NCBI GenBank assembly: GCA_025453595.1
Contig: JALOQB010000013.1
Location: 1 to 45,008, forward strand
DNA: 45,008 nt
Direction: 5' to 3'
From: Polyangiaceae bacterium
GTDB taxonomy: Bacteria; Myxococcota_A; Polyangia; Polyangiales; Polyangiaceae
Shown here: positions 36,856 through 44,872 of the stretch, piece by piece
How the letters are laid out: every line of letters starts with the position of its first letter
Numbering within the stretch: the first letter of the stretch is position 1
The notes under the pieces: generated by a model
What the model was told of the DNA's origin: nothing
Databases searched by the model: none
What the model saw: the letters and a program-made list of their open reading frames with translations, nothing else
Made by a program: the position numbers and the translations under genes

Positions 36856-38229
36856 ATGACCATCAAGGTCGATGAAGCGCTGCTGACCAGGTACTACAAC
36901 CTCTGCAACCCGGCAGAACCCCTGCCGCCCAACGATCCTCGAAACGTCAAGGTGGACGACCTCCACGACGGGGCACGTGTTCGGGGGGACGACTGGGTAG
37001 GTCGTATTGCGCGCGAGATCAGTCGCTCCGGCCAGCCCTCCAGCAGGTTCTTTTCCGGCCTCACCGGCTCGGGAAAATCCACCGAACTGCTGCGGCTCGT
37101 CACGCACCTCGAAGGCAAAGAGTTCTTCCCGGTATTGATCAACGCCGAGGACTACATCGATCTCTCAGCCCGCATCGACATCCCGGACATCCTGGCGTTG
37201 CTCCTCTATCACACCGAGCGCGCGGTCCTGAAGCTGGAGAAAAAGGATCCCGAGAAGACCATGACAAACGGCGCCTTGGGTCGCCTCTGGGAATGGATCT
37301 CACGCACGGATCTCCAGTTGACGAGAGCCGAGATGGATCTCAAAAGCGACTGGCTCAGCGGAAAGATCGTCACCGAGCTGAAGACCAACCCGACGGTCCG
37401 GCAAAAGGTGCGCACCATCGTCTCTGCCCACCTGTCCAAATTCCTCGAAGAGGTCCGCACCGAATTCCGATCGCTCGATGCGCGCGTGAAGGCCGCAGGG
37501 TGCGAGAGCGGCCTCGTCGTCATCCTTGATTCTCTCGAAAAACTCCAGGGAACCAGCACCAACTGGACCGAGGTACTCGCCAGCGCCGAACACATCTTTG
37601 CCGGCGGCGCTCCGATGTTGCAGCTCCCCGTCCACACGCTCTACACGTTCCCCCCCGCGCTGACCCGGCGCCTGGCGGCGGAAGATATTTACTTCTTGCC
37701 GATGATCAAGGTGCGCGATCGAGCGCGGAGCCCCTACGGTCCAGGCATCGAGGTGGCCCGTCAACTTCTCCGGAAACGCATCCCTGAAGAGGCGCTCCGG
37801 GCCCTCTTTGGGGACGCCGAGTACGAGGCCAGGGAGCGCGAGTTGATCACCCGGTCAGGGGGCTACCCGCGCGAGCTGATCCGCCTCTTGCGGGACATCG
37901 TGGCGGAGGACGAGAAGAGCTACCCCCTCTCGGAAAGCGCCTTCCGGACGATCCTGCGCCGCGCTGGCGATCAGTACGCCGGGATCGCCAGGGCCACCCA
38001 GATGGACCTGACGGTCACTGCGCGGATCGCGCTCCACCAGACCCTGAGCCTCAAGGATCAGAGCGAGCTGGCCACCGCGGATCACCTGATGAGCAGGAAC
38101 ATCATCTTCCGCTACCTCAACGAGGCCGAATGGTTCGACGTCCACCCCGCCGTCCTTCGCTTGCCGGAGGTCGTCCAAACCATGAAGCAGATCGAGCGTG
38201 AGCGACTCCCTCCTCTCCCCGCTCTCTTA
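36856..38229 (+). CDS. P-loop (STAND-like) ATPase of a two-gene conflict system
   Basis: 457 residues from ATG 36856 (GTG 36835 is an alternative). Walker A FSGLTGSGKSTELL (about 60-75), Walker B GLVVILDSLEKL (about 220-232), then a sensor-like HTLYTFPPALTRRL and a helical C-terminus with RSGGYPRELIRLLRDIV. The architecture suits a STAND or AAA-type sensor ATPase. It overlaps the downstream iSTAND-like gene. An in-frame TTA (38227-38229) precedes a TGA (38239-38241) by four codons; if TTA is read as Leu the protein gains only LSLA. GC content drops here relative to the housekeeping genes. Confidence 0.8.
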
Positions 38230-39436
38230 TCCCTGGCGTGACGCTCCTCCCGAGGAGCTCCTGCGCCTGCGCCGCCACCTGCTGCGCTCGCAAAGCTTCC
38301 TCTTCGTCATCCTCGTTTGCAACTCCCCCCGAGCCTCCTTCCTCGCCGCAGACTGGCTCCGCCAGGAGCTTCCTGCATCGAAAAGTCTCGTTTACCTGGA
38401 TGGCTACTATCACCGTAATTATCCGGAAAACCGAGAAGGAATTCTGGAGAAAATTCTCGCCCCCATGGTTGCCCAAACCGCATCATCAAAGACCTATTAC
38501 CTGGATGCAACGCGGGGGCTTCCAGAGCACAGGGATGCATGGATCAACTATTTTCAAAGACTGAACGAGCTCCGGAACAACATCTCAAGCGAGCTACAAG
38601 GCTCGTTTGTCCTCGCCCTATCGCCCCGTATGCTCCTTCTTTTCGCATCTTTTTCTCCTGATTTTTGGTCCATCCGGAGCGCACAATTCTCTCTCAACTT
38701 GCCGTCTCTTCCCATGCCTACCTGGCATGCGAGGACCTTCGCGATCATCGTTCATCAGAACGCTCTCATCGCGGCAGGCGGGGAGGAGCGGTTGCGCGAA
38801 GAAACCACGAGCATTTACCTCAAAGCAAGGAAGCTCCTCGGCACATCTGGGCCTTCGATGGAAGGCGGACTGCCTGCCTCTTCCGACCTCGATCCCGAGT
38901 CCCTTCTCGCAACAGTGAGAGCCGATAGATCCGCGTCGTGGCTCGATCTCCTCGGGGTGCTCCTGTTGCTGGAGCTGCAGCTCAGGAAAGAAACCGGGGA
39001 CTATCTCCTTTATTACGAAACACTCTGGGGCTATCTCGATTCCATCCGGGATGGAGCGCTGCACGGTACCCCCGGCAAATACAACCATAATCAGCTCCTC
39101 TACCTGATCCTCAGGAGTGGCCTCCTGGCACTGGAACGCGCTCAGTTGCCCGTGCGCTGGGAGGCTCCCATCAACAACCACCCACAACTGCTTCCCCTCG
39201 CGAGTGGAGATGGTTCCCTGGATGCACACATCCTTGCCTGCTGGTGCTTCTACCAGCGACACCGAGCCGAACTCTCCGATGCGCTGGGGGACCGCGAGGA
39301 AGCAACCGAAGCCTGGTCTGCCCTGTGGACAGGTCTGGCAGCGTTGAAGGCTCACTCCGAGGCAGCAGACCTCCGAGATCTGCTTGGCGAGGGCATCGAT
39401 GGACTCGGGCAGATCTTGGAAAAGGTCGGCGAATAA
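38198..39436 (+). CDS. iSTAND-like (inactive STAND) effector/sensor protein
   Basis: 412 residues from GTG 38198, inside the end of the ATPase gene. The N-terminal FLFVILVCNSPRASFLAADWL lacks a P-loop but keeps the shape of a STAND NTPase strand 1, and a later VLALSPRMLLLFASFSPDFWSIRS matches the pattern I know from inactive STAND modules in bacterial conflict systems. The rest is helical and TPR-like. No enzymatic motif seen. About 60 Leu codons, many in AT-rich context, yet none is TTA. Ends with TAA. Probably works with the ATPase in anti-phage defence (inference). Confidence 0.72.
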   Translation: MSDSLLSPLSYPWRDAPPEELLRLRRHLLRSQSFLFVILVCNSPRASFLAADWLRQELPASKSLVYLDGYYHRNYPENREGILEKILAPMVAQTASSKTYYLDATRGLPEHRDAWINYFQRLNELRNNISSELQGSFVLALSPRMLLLFASFSPDFWSIRSAQFSLNLPSLPMPTWHARTFAIIVHQNALIAAGGEERLREETTSIYLKARKLLGTSGPSMEGGLPASSDLDPESLLATVRADRSASWLDLLGVLLLLELQLRKETGDYLLYYETLWGYLDSIRDGALHGTPGKYNHNQLLYLILRSGLLALERAQLPVRWEAPINNHPQLLPLASGDGSLDAHILACWCFYQRHRAELSDALGDREEATEAWSALWTGLAALKAHSEAADLRDLLGEGIDGLGQILEKVGE

Positions 39437-39483
39437 CCTTCAAGAAGAGGGGCCATGGGACCATCCACCGACCCCACGGACGT

Positions 39484-39619
39484 CCCCGTCTGCCACACGC
39501 CTGCCGTGTCCAAGGGCGCTCCCCCAAGACCCCGCACCGCCTGCGCTCCCCTCGCCTCCCCCTGCCGCCTGGGCCGCTCCCCTGCCCCCGCTGGCCTCGC
39601 GCCCGCCTGGCTCCTCGGA
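39484..39619 (+). repeat. direct repeat copy B
   Basis: 136 bases matching copy C (44873-45008) with a single visible mismatch, and in its right 83 bases matching copy A. It lies in the otherwise gene-free stretch 39437-39699 and preserves part of the DUF4912 C-terminal coding pattern (PALPSPPPAAWAAP) without a gene around it, so it is a displaced gene-tail fragment or a dispersed element. Confidence 0.9.
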
Positions 39620-39699
39620 ACCCTCCCACGGGCCCAGCGCGCTCCACGTCAATGAGACGCCACGGCAAGACATCTCGTGGTGGCCTTCATTCACAGGTC

Positions 39700-40464
39700 T
39701 TACTGGCCAGGGTCCCCCGAACGACCCACCAACCACGGCTCTCCCTGGGGAAGGGATGCGGTGATGCAGCTTGAACGAGTTGCACAGGGAGCATCCAGCA
39801 ACATGCAATCCCTGACCTTTTGTCGACTGTCTTTATTGAAGGCGTACTGATTGTTAAAGCAATAGTACTGCCGCTGAATATCGAAGTTTGCCGCATAGCA
39901 TTTCTCGGTGTACTTCATGCATTCCAGCAGGGTCGGCTGATCAAGCAGCTTGTCGAACTTGTCAGGAGGCGGTGTATCCGGACTCCACCGTTCCCACGAC
40001 TTGCCGAAGGCCGTGTAACGACAATCAGTGTCGGTCTTGGCGTCCCGGAAGTCTTCGAAATACTTCACGGCTACCTCGGGCCACAGATAACCGTCGCCGG
40101 TCACTTCTTTGATGCACTGGGCCTGGCAGGCCGCCGTGTCAGCCTTGGGATCGCAGGTCTGTACCGTGGCACACGCCTGCTGGCAGAGAGGGGTTGCCTC
40201 CGCCAGCGTCACGGCCCCAAGAGGCACAGAGCCGGCCCCGCCTGCGTTGCCTGCAGCACCTGCGGACGTGGTACCCGCGTCGCCCCCGGCCCCGGCATTC
40301 ACCGAGCCTCCCTGACCTGCAACACTGCCCGCTGAGCCACCCGACCCTGCCGGCGGGTCCGATGAGGTGGAAGAACCGCAGGCAGCCAGGACCATCCAGA
40401 ACGAGACCACCGGCCAGGCAGCCAGCAGAAGGCGATAGGGCTTCATCAGGGGTGGGTTTTTCAT
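39700..40464 (-). CDS. Cys-containing lipoprotein, unknown function
   Basis: 254 residues. Signal MKPYRLLLAAWPVVSFWMVL with lipobox LAAC, a Gly/Ser/Ala-rich spacer, then a helical domain with eight or more Cys in pairs (LCQQACATVQTCD, ACQAQCIKE, LECMKYTEKCYA). The ATG at 40464 overlaps the TGA of the upstream lipoprotein gene (ATGA). It ends with TAA. No in-frame TTA despite lower GC. Role unknown; the pairing suggests a complex with the upstream EEP-family lipoprotein. Confidence 0.78.
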   Translation of the reverse strand: MKNPPLMKPYRLLLAAWPVVSFWMVLAACGSSTSSDPPAGSGGSAGSVAGQGGSVNAGAGGDAGTTSAGAAGNAGGAGSVPLGAVTLAEATPLCQQACATVQTCDPKADTAACQAQCIKEVTGDGYLWPEVAVKYFEDFRDAKTDTDCRYTAFGKSWERWSPDTPPPDKFDKLLDQPTLLECMKYTEKCYAANFDIQRQYYCFNNQYAFNKDSRQKVRDCMLLDAPCATRSSCITASLPQGEPWLVGRSGDPGQ

Positions 40465-43337
40465 GGCTGAACTACCTCTTCAAAGCTGATTCGACCGCAG
40501 AGGTTGGTGGAGGCGTTGCGTGTACACAGTTCGACCGGCGACTGGTCGATGATGGGCTGGAGCTGACTCAAGAGGTTGCCGAAGACGGCTTCATCGGCAA
40601 CGGCTGCCAGGGCGCGCCCTTGGCCATCATTCCAGACGAAGCGAAAATGAGGGGGTTTGCCTGTGGATGTGGTGCTCAATTCATCATCCCCGAATGCCAG
40701 CGAGTCAGCGTCGTACAACAGAACAGAGCCTACATGAGCCAGTTGTTCACTGAACGGCGTATGCTCGGCCTCAATGAACCAGTTATTTGAGCAGCTATCC
40801 GAGGGCCAGCTAACGGTAGGAGTCTGTTCGCATGTCGCCCCTGTCCTGGATGCGACAGACGTCAAGTTCGACAGGGAGGTATCGATACGAAAACCCTTCA
40901 TTTCAACGAAGGGATCCAGTGCGCCACAGAGGAAGCAGTCGTCCTCGCCCGTGGCATCAACCGAGCGCACACGCATTTCCCAGCGATGAGCGAAGTTGGG
41001 ATGGTAGTTAGGTGCGTATTCAAGCGGCGCGTGCTTGATGGTGGCAACGACTGGCTTGTGGTCAGAAAGCCGATCGGGTGGACCGCCGAACGAACCCGAG
41101 TTACCAGGCCATGGAGACGACCATATCTCGGTACCAGGTTCGGTGGCAGCCAGCCACCTTGCACCCAAGAAGTTGGGATCATTCGGAGCGAACGGAGGTC
41201 GCAGCAGGATGTAATCGTACCGTTCATTTCCGTCGAAGTTACCTGCCCATGGAGCACCTGTCACAGGTGTGCCCCCATCGGTGGTGATAAACGTGCCCGT
41301 TGGAACCCCGGTGCTGAAATCAATGACTGGCACTCGCTGACGTACAAGATCACCGTGGTCAATATCGAAGGACCAGTCATCGGGGAATGGCGTTATCAAA
41401 TCTGATGGGGAAGAGCCCGGTTCAGGGGGGACCGGTCCGATACGCAAGGTTTCCAGCATTTTAGGGTACTCTCCCTGCAGGGTTTTACCGTCCAGATTGA
41501 GGTCGCCCATCACAACGACAGGCCGATCAGGCTTGTCCCCGGTCACGGAGTGAATGAAACTATTCAACTCCTTGAGCTGCTTTGATCTGACCGAAGCCGT
41601 CATTTCATCGCAGCTAAAATTGTTGTCAGCCTTGATTTTTGCCTTGAGGCCCAGTTTCTCCATGCCCTTGCTGACAAGGTAAAAGAATCCGTCAGCAAGT
41701 TTCTCTTTGAGGTAAGCAACCTTCTCTTGGGCACTGCAGATTGCAGTTCCGCTGGCTTGGAGATGGGTGTTGAAAACGTCGACGTAATGATCCCCGCTGG
41801 GAGGCAAAGGGCAATTCTTAGCAGAGATCTCGCCAATGGCTCCAAACTCGGGAGGTCGACAGGTCACGCTGGGAACGGGATTGATGTTGAACCTTGCCCA
41901 CTGCACACCCTTGGCCCGAAAGCAGTCCTCGTCACGGCAAGCGTCGTAGATATGACTGTCACCGATCGCACGCCGAAAGCGGGAGAAAATCCAGAGGCCC
42001 CCGTTGGTTCCAGTGAACTCAAGGCCAGGTATCTGGCCGGCTTGGTAGAGGATCTTCTGAAGATCCGTTTGAAAATCCACTGGACCTACGGGCTCCAGGA
42101 AAGGCTCGTAAGGTTCGTCAGGAGACTGTTGCTGGAGTTGCTTTCGTTTTTCGTTAGCTGCCGCAAAGATCTCGAAGATGGCGTCACGATCCCACCCCTC
42201 CTGAATGGCCACGATATCGTAAGGAGCAAGGAATTCGCCAATCTCCTTGTTTGAAACCTTACCGAATCCATCACTGGCAAGTGGACCACCAAAGCGGCGT
42301 AGATTCCACGACATGTACTTAACCGGGAAACCACGAGGAGGAGCCAGAAGAATGGTCTGAAGTTGTTTTCGATCGAGAAGCAGTGAAGATTGAGGAGGAC
42401 CCACAACTGTCAAATCCTCAGGGAATTTTCCAGTGGGGTTAGATCCATTTGCGTTCGTAACCGCGAAGCCCACGCCCGGCTGCAACCCTGGACCAGGAGC
42501 CTGGAAGTCGCTCGCTAGGAGTGGGATCCTGACCTCGGCGCTGCACAACTGCGTGCCAGTCCCGGGATTGACCTTGCAGCCAGCAAGTTCGACAAGAAAC
42601 TTGTTGCCCTCGGCGCAAGCGATCCCGGCCAACGGGCAGACATTTCTCCAACCGGCAACGCCGCCAACAGTGGAGAAACTGAGCGTACGCTTGATTGCCC
42701 CTGGACCGCTGACGATGTCAAACTCGAAGATCCTATCCTTGCTATCAAAGTCAGCGGTAGGTCCGTTGAAGCGATCGTGATCAAGGTAGATGCGTATGCG
42801 ACCGTTCGTGAGACCGATCCCTGCAACGGTTGAGATCTCTGGAACAGGTATATTCTCCAGGAATATACGCATCTCTTCGCCACTTGGACGACCAGAACCG
42901 CTGGAAGCTTGGTAACGGTTGATCAGCATTGAGATACGTCCACGCTGCCTAACGCTGGTTTCCTCAAAGAAGAACCTGGAGGAGAGAGCATACTCTTTTT
43001 CCTCGCGGACCCCGTCGGGAGGCGTGATACGACTCGGGAGCCGAGCAGGAACGCGGAGGAGACGGGGAGCGGCGTTGATGCATCGCTCTCGCCCTGGACC
43101 TTCATCGCATTGATTCGAATTTTTGATAACGTCCGTCAGGGCGTGTTTGCTGGTATCGGAAACTTCTGAATCTTCACTGGATTCTGCGGTGTCGCCACCA
43201 CTGCACGCCAGGGTGATCACAGCGATCATCAAAGCAAGGAGACGTGGGTAACCCTGCCCCCGTTTCTCTCTCTCTCTCTCATGTCTTTTCTCCTGAAACA
43301 GACGTATACGTGAGCGTTTACGTCTTGTTCTGCTCAA
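40461..43337 (-). CDS. large EEP (DNase I-like) lipoprotein with repeat-controlled start
   Basis: Up to 958 residues. The core is an endonuclease/exonuclease/phosphatase domain: YMSWNLRRFGG (Asn), DIVAIQEGWDRD (Glu), VVVMGDLNLDG (Asp/Asn) and RLSDHKPVVA (Asp-His). An N-terminal beta-rich region and a C-terminal Cys-bearing beta domain flank it. The signal ends in lipobox TLAC. The only in-frame start upstream is TTG 43337, with a poor n-region; the natural-looking start is ATG 43282, preceded by AGGAG at proper spacing, but it is one base out of frame because of a GA tract of eight units. GC is clearly below that of the housekeeping genes, and no Leu codon is TTA. It ends with TGA. Confidence 0.8.
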   Translation of the reverse strand: MSRTRRKRSRIRLFQEKRHEREREKRGQGYPRLLALMIAVITLACSGGDTAESSEDSEVSDTSKHALTDVIKNSNQCDEGPGRERCINAAPRLLRVPARLPSRITPPDGVREEKEYALSSRFFFEETSVRQRGRISMLINRYQASSGSGRPSGEEMRIFLENIPVPEISTVAGIGLTNGRIRIYLDHDRFNGPTADFDSKDRIFEFDIVSGPGAIKRTLSFSTVGGVAGWRNVCPLAGIACAEGNKFLVELAGCKVNPGTGTQLCSAEVRIPLLASDFQAPGPGLQPGVGFAVTNANGSNPTGKFPEDLTVVGPPQSSLLLDRKQLQTILLAPPRGFPVKYMSWNLRRFGGPLASDGFGKVSNKEIGEFLAPYDIVAIQEGWDRDAIFEIFAAANEKRKQLQQQSPDEPYEPFLEPVGPVDFQTDLQKILYQAGQIPGLEFTGTNGGLWIFSRFRRAIGDSHIYDACRDEDCFRAKGVQWARFNINPVPSVTCRPPEFGAIGEISAKNCPLPPSGDHYVDVFNTHLQASGTAICSAQEKVAYLKEKLADGFFYLVSKGMEKLGLKAKIKADNNFSCDEMTASVRSKQLKELNSFIHSVTGDKPDRPVVVMGDLNLDGKTLQGEYPKMLETLRIGPVPPEPGSSPSDLITPFPDDWSFDIDHGDLVRQRVPVIDFSTGVPTGTFITTDGGTPVTGAPWAGNFDGNERYDYILLRPPFAPNDPNFLGARWLAATEPGTEIWSSPWPGNSGSFGGPPDRLSDHKPVVATIKHAPLEYAPNYHPNFAHRWEMRVRSVDATGEDDCFLCGALDPFVEMKGFRIDTSLSNLTSVASRTGATCEQTPTVSWPSDSCSNNWFIEAEHTPFSEQLAHVGSVLLYDADSLAFGDDELSTTSTGKPPHFRFVWNDGQGRALAAVADEAVFGNLLSQLQPIIDQSPVELCTRNASTNLCGRISFEEVVQP
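43265..43280 (-). repeat. GA dinucleotide repeat, eight units, at the lipoprotein start
   Basis: (TC)8 on the plus strand, read as (GA)8 in the lipoprotein gene, beginning within the ATG at 43282-43280. With nine units the ATG frame would continue into MREREREKRGQG and the lipoprotein signal. With eight it runs out of frame and meets an in-frame TTA about 12 codons in. Confidence 0.8.
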
Positions 43338-43343
43338 GCAAGC

Positions 43344-43361
43344 ACTTCTTCTTGAAGAAGT
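43344..43361. promoter_or_regulatory. perfect palindrome between divergent genes, possible operator
   Basis: Two 8-base arms (ACTTCTTC and GAAGAAGT) separated by TT, in the spacer between the EEP lipoprotein gene and the ADP-ribosyltransferase-like gene. It is placed where a repressor could bind. A half-similar AGAAGAAG follows at about 43365. Function inferred only from symmetry and position. Confidence 0.35.
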
Positions 43362-43465
43362 CCAGAAGAAGTCTGAGCCAACAGGCTCTTCCGCGAAATT
43401 GTACGTGAAACGACCACGTCGGCGTGGATGGACTCCGTGGTTCAGCCTCCGGGACCCGGGACGTG

Positions 43466-44026
43466 ATGGTAGAAAGGGACGTCGCAGAGCGGGTGCTGCG
43501 GGGGCACCAGCAGCTCAAGCCGAGCGAGAACAGCTACGACTGGCTGGGGAGAGGGATCTACTTCTGGGAGCACGGTCCAGCCCGGGCACTGCAGTGGGCG
43601 CAAGCGCAGGCAGAACGGGATCAGATCAGGGCTCCAGCACACCGATCCCCCATCGAGACGCCTGCGGTCGTGGGGGCTGTGATCCATCTCGGGGAGTGCT
43701 TCGATCTGCTCGATAGGGGGAACACCCAGGCGCTTGCCGAATGGGCGGACAGGAGCCAGCGCGCCCTGGGAGAGTCCTTCCCCAGGAATCGCGGCGATAC
43801 ACCGGAGTTGAAGCTGCGAATCGGGGATTGCGCGATCATCAACACCTACCTCGACATGAGGGCGCAAGAGGGCGTCATCCACGACACGGTGCGAGGTTGC
43901 TTCCTTGAAGGCGGCCCGATCTTCGAGGGGTCCGGGATCTCTCGCCTGGCCCATATCCAGGTCGCGGTGCGCAACCCTGCTTGCATCATCGGCTACTTCT
44001 GGCCCACAGTAGCGGGGCAGCCATGA
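43466..44026 (+). CDS. ADP-ribosyltransferase-like protein, toxin candidate
   Basis: 186 residues from ATG 43466 (GTG 43463 possible). The N-terminal RVLRGHQQLKPSENSYDWLG then RGIYFWEHGPARALQWAQ matches a family I associate with ART-fold toxins: a His/Gly opening, a WLGRGIYFWE motif and an A-x-x-WA helix. VIHLGECFDLLD and CIIGYFW follow. A definite active-site Glu is not assigned. The TGA overlaps the start of a small gene (ATGA), as in toxin-antitoxin pairs. Fold moderately confident, function inferred. Confidence 0.65.
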   Translation: MVERDVAERVLRGHQQLKPSENSYDWLGRGIYFWEHGPARALQWAQAQAERDQIRAPAHRSPIETPAVVGAVIHLGECFDLLDRGNTQALAEWADRSQRALGESFPRNRGDTPELKLRIGDCAIINTYLDMRAQEGVIHDTVRGCFLEGGPIFEGSGISRLAHIQVAVRNPACIIGYFWPTVAGQP

Positions 44027-44496
44027 CGACGCCTCCAACACAAACCTCTGAGCCTCCTCTGGCTGCTGCCCCCAGCAACGAAGAGATCAATGCCCGGGTC
44101 CTCGCTCGTATCGAGAAGATGAGCGATGCGCAGGTATTCGAGCGCTTTGTTCAGAGCGGCGTCCTCCGTCAAGATGGCTCGCTCACGCCGGAGTATGGCG
44201 GCCCTCCCTCCACCCGCTGACCGAAGAACGGCAAGCCCCCGCCTCGCTCGTAGGGAGTGGCGATCGAGCGGGAGCAGAGCCGCCTTCCAGGGATCTGAAT
44301 CGGCAAGATCCTCGATCAGGAGCGCGATGCGGTGCTCTGTTGTCGCAGCCAGCCCCCGGGAAAGCCGGAGCGCCTTGGTCAGCTTCTCGGCGGCCTGCTG
44401 CAGGTGGAACGCGGCGAGCCGGTTGGGCGGAGGCACCATCAACCTGGCCACCGCGTCAAGCTCGGCGTCAACCTCGTCCAGGTAGCTTTTGATCAT
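43993..44496 (-). CDS. HEPN-domain protein (toxin of MNT-HEPN pair), C-terminal end uncertain
   Basis: The N-terminal ~87 residues are a clear HEPN domain (YLDEVDAELDAVARLM, RLAAFHLQQAAEKLTKALRL, EHRIALLIEDL, ALLPLDRHS). Beyond LPLDRHS, near 44240, the frame no longer resembles HEPN and runs fully antisense to the two genes on the plus strand. A +1 shift there would end at TGA 44171-44169, giving a more usual length. So the gene may be frameshifted or degraded, or the literal frame to 43993 may be real. HEPN proteins act as RNases or ribonuclease-like toxins neutralised by the adjacent nucleotidyltransferase. The start lies four bases after the MNT stop. Confidence 0.6.
   Translation of the reverse strand: MIKSYLDEVDAELDAVARLMVPPPNRLAAFHLQQAAEKLTKALRLSRGLAATTEHRIALLIEDLADSDPWKAALLPLDRHSLRARRGLAVLRSAGGGRAAILRRERAILTEDAALNKALEYLRIAHLLDTSEDPGIDLFVAGGSSQRRLRGLCWRRRHGCPATVGQK
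44023..44220 (+). CDS. small partner protein of the ART-like gene, antitoxin candidate
   Basis: 65 residues. A Pro/Thr-rich N-terminus is followed by a helix (NEEINARVLARIEKMSDAQV) and a short C-terminal LRQDGSLTPEYGG. Such short helical proteins ending in a 'dGxLtxxY' tail commonly accompany toxins of this type (recollection, not checked). Coupled to the upstream gene by ATGA. Partly antisense to the downstream end of the HEPN reading frame. Confidence 0.6.
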   Translation: MTTPPTQTSEPPLAAAPSNEEINARVLARIEKMSDAQVFERFVQSGVLRQDGSLTPEYGGPPSTR

Positions 44497-44500
44497 GGGA

Positions 44501-44815
44501 TTAGCGGGCATCGATGCGCTCGCCTTCGCTCGTCGCAATCTGTGCGAGAGACCCGAGATGGCGGCGCTGCTCCTCGAAGTCTCGGCGACGCATCGGGAAG
44601 AGATCCACCGGGATCTTCAGGTCACGCAGCCGGAGCCAGGCCCTGTTCAGGTCGAGCAGATCGTCACTCGCATCGTCAGGGACAACAAGGAGCAGATCCC
44701 AGTCGCTGTCTGGGTGGGGGTTCCCTCGCGCCCGGCTGCCAAAAAGCCACACCTCCTGCGGATGCCAGAGATCGATCAATCGACCCATCAGAGGGGCAGG
44801 AACTGGCTGGCTCAC
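44501..44815 (-). CDS. MNT-type nucleotidyltransferase (antitoxin of MNT-HEPN pair)
   Basis: 104 residues from GTG 44815 (ATG 44788 possible). The minimal nucleotidyltransferase signature G-S-R-A-R-G with S-D-W-D (WLFGSRARGNPHPDSDWDLLL) is intact, and a third acidic residue is in KIPVDLFPM. MNT proteins of this class modify the HEPN partner by adding nucleotides to a Tyr. Immediately upstream of the HEPN gene on the same strand. It ends with TAA. Confidence 0.82.
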   Translation of the reverse strand: MSQPVPAPLMGRLIDLWHPQEVWLFGSRARGNPHPDSDWDLLLVVPDDASDDLLDLNRAWLRLRDLKIPVDLFPMRRRDFEEQRRHLGSLAQIATSEGERIDAR

Positions 44816-44872
44816 ACCTCAAAGCTAGCACCCAGAGAGGCAGCGAGAACAGCTCCACCGAGACCGGAATGC

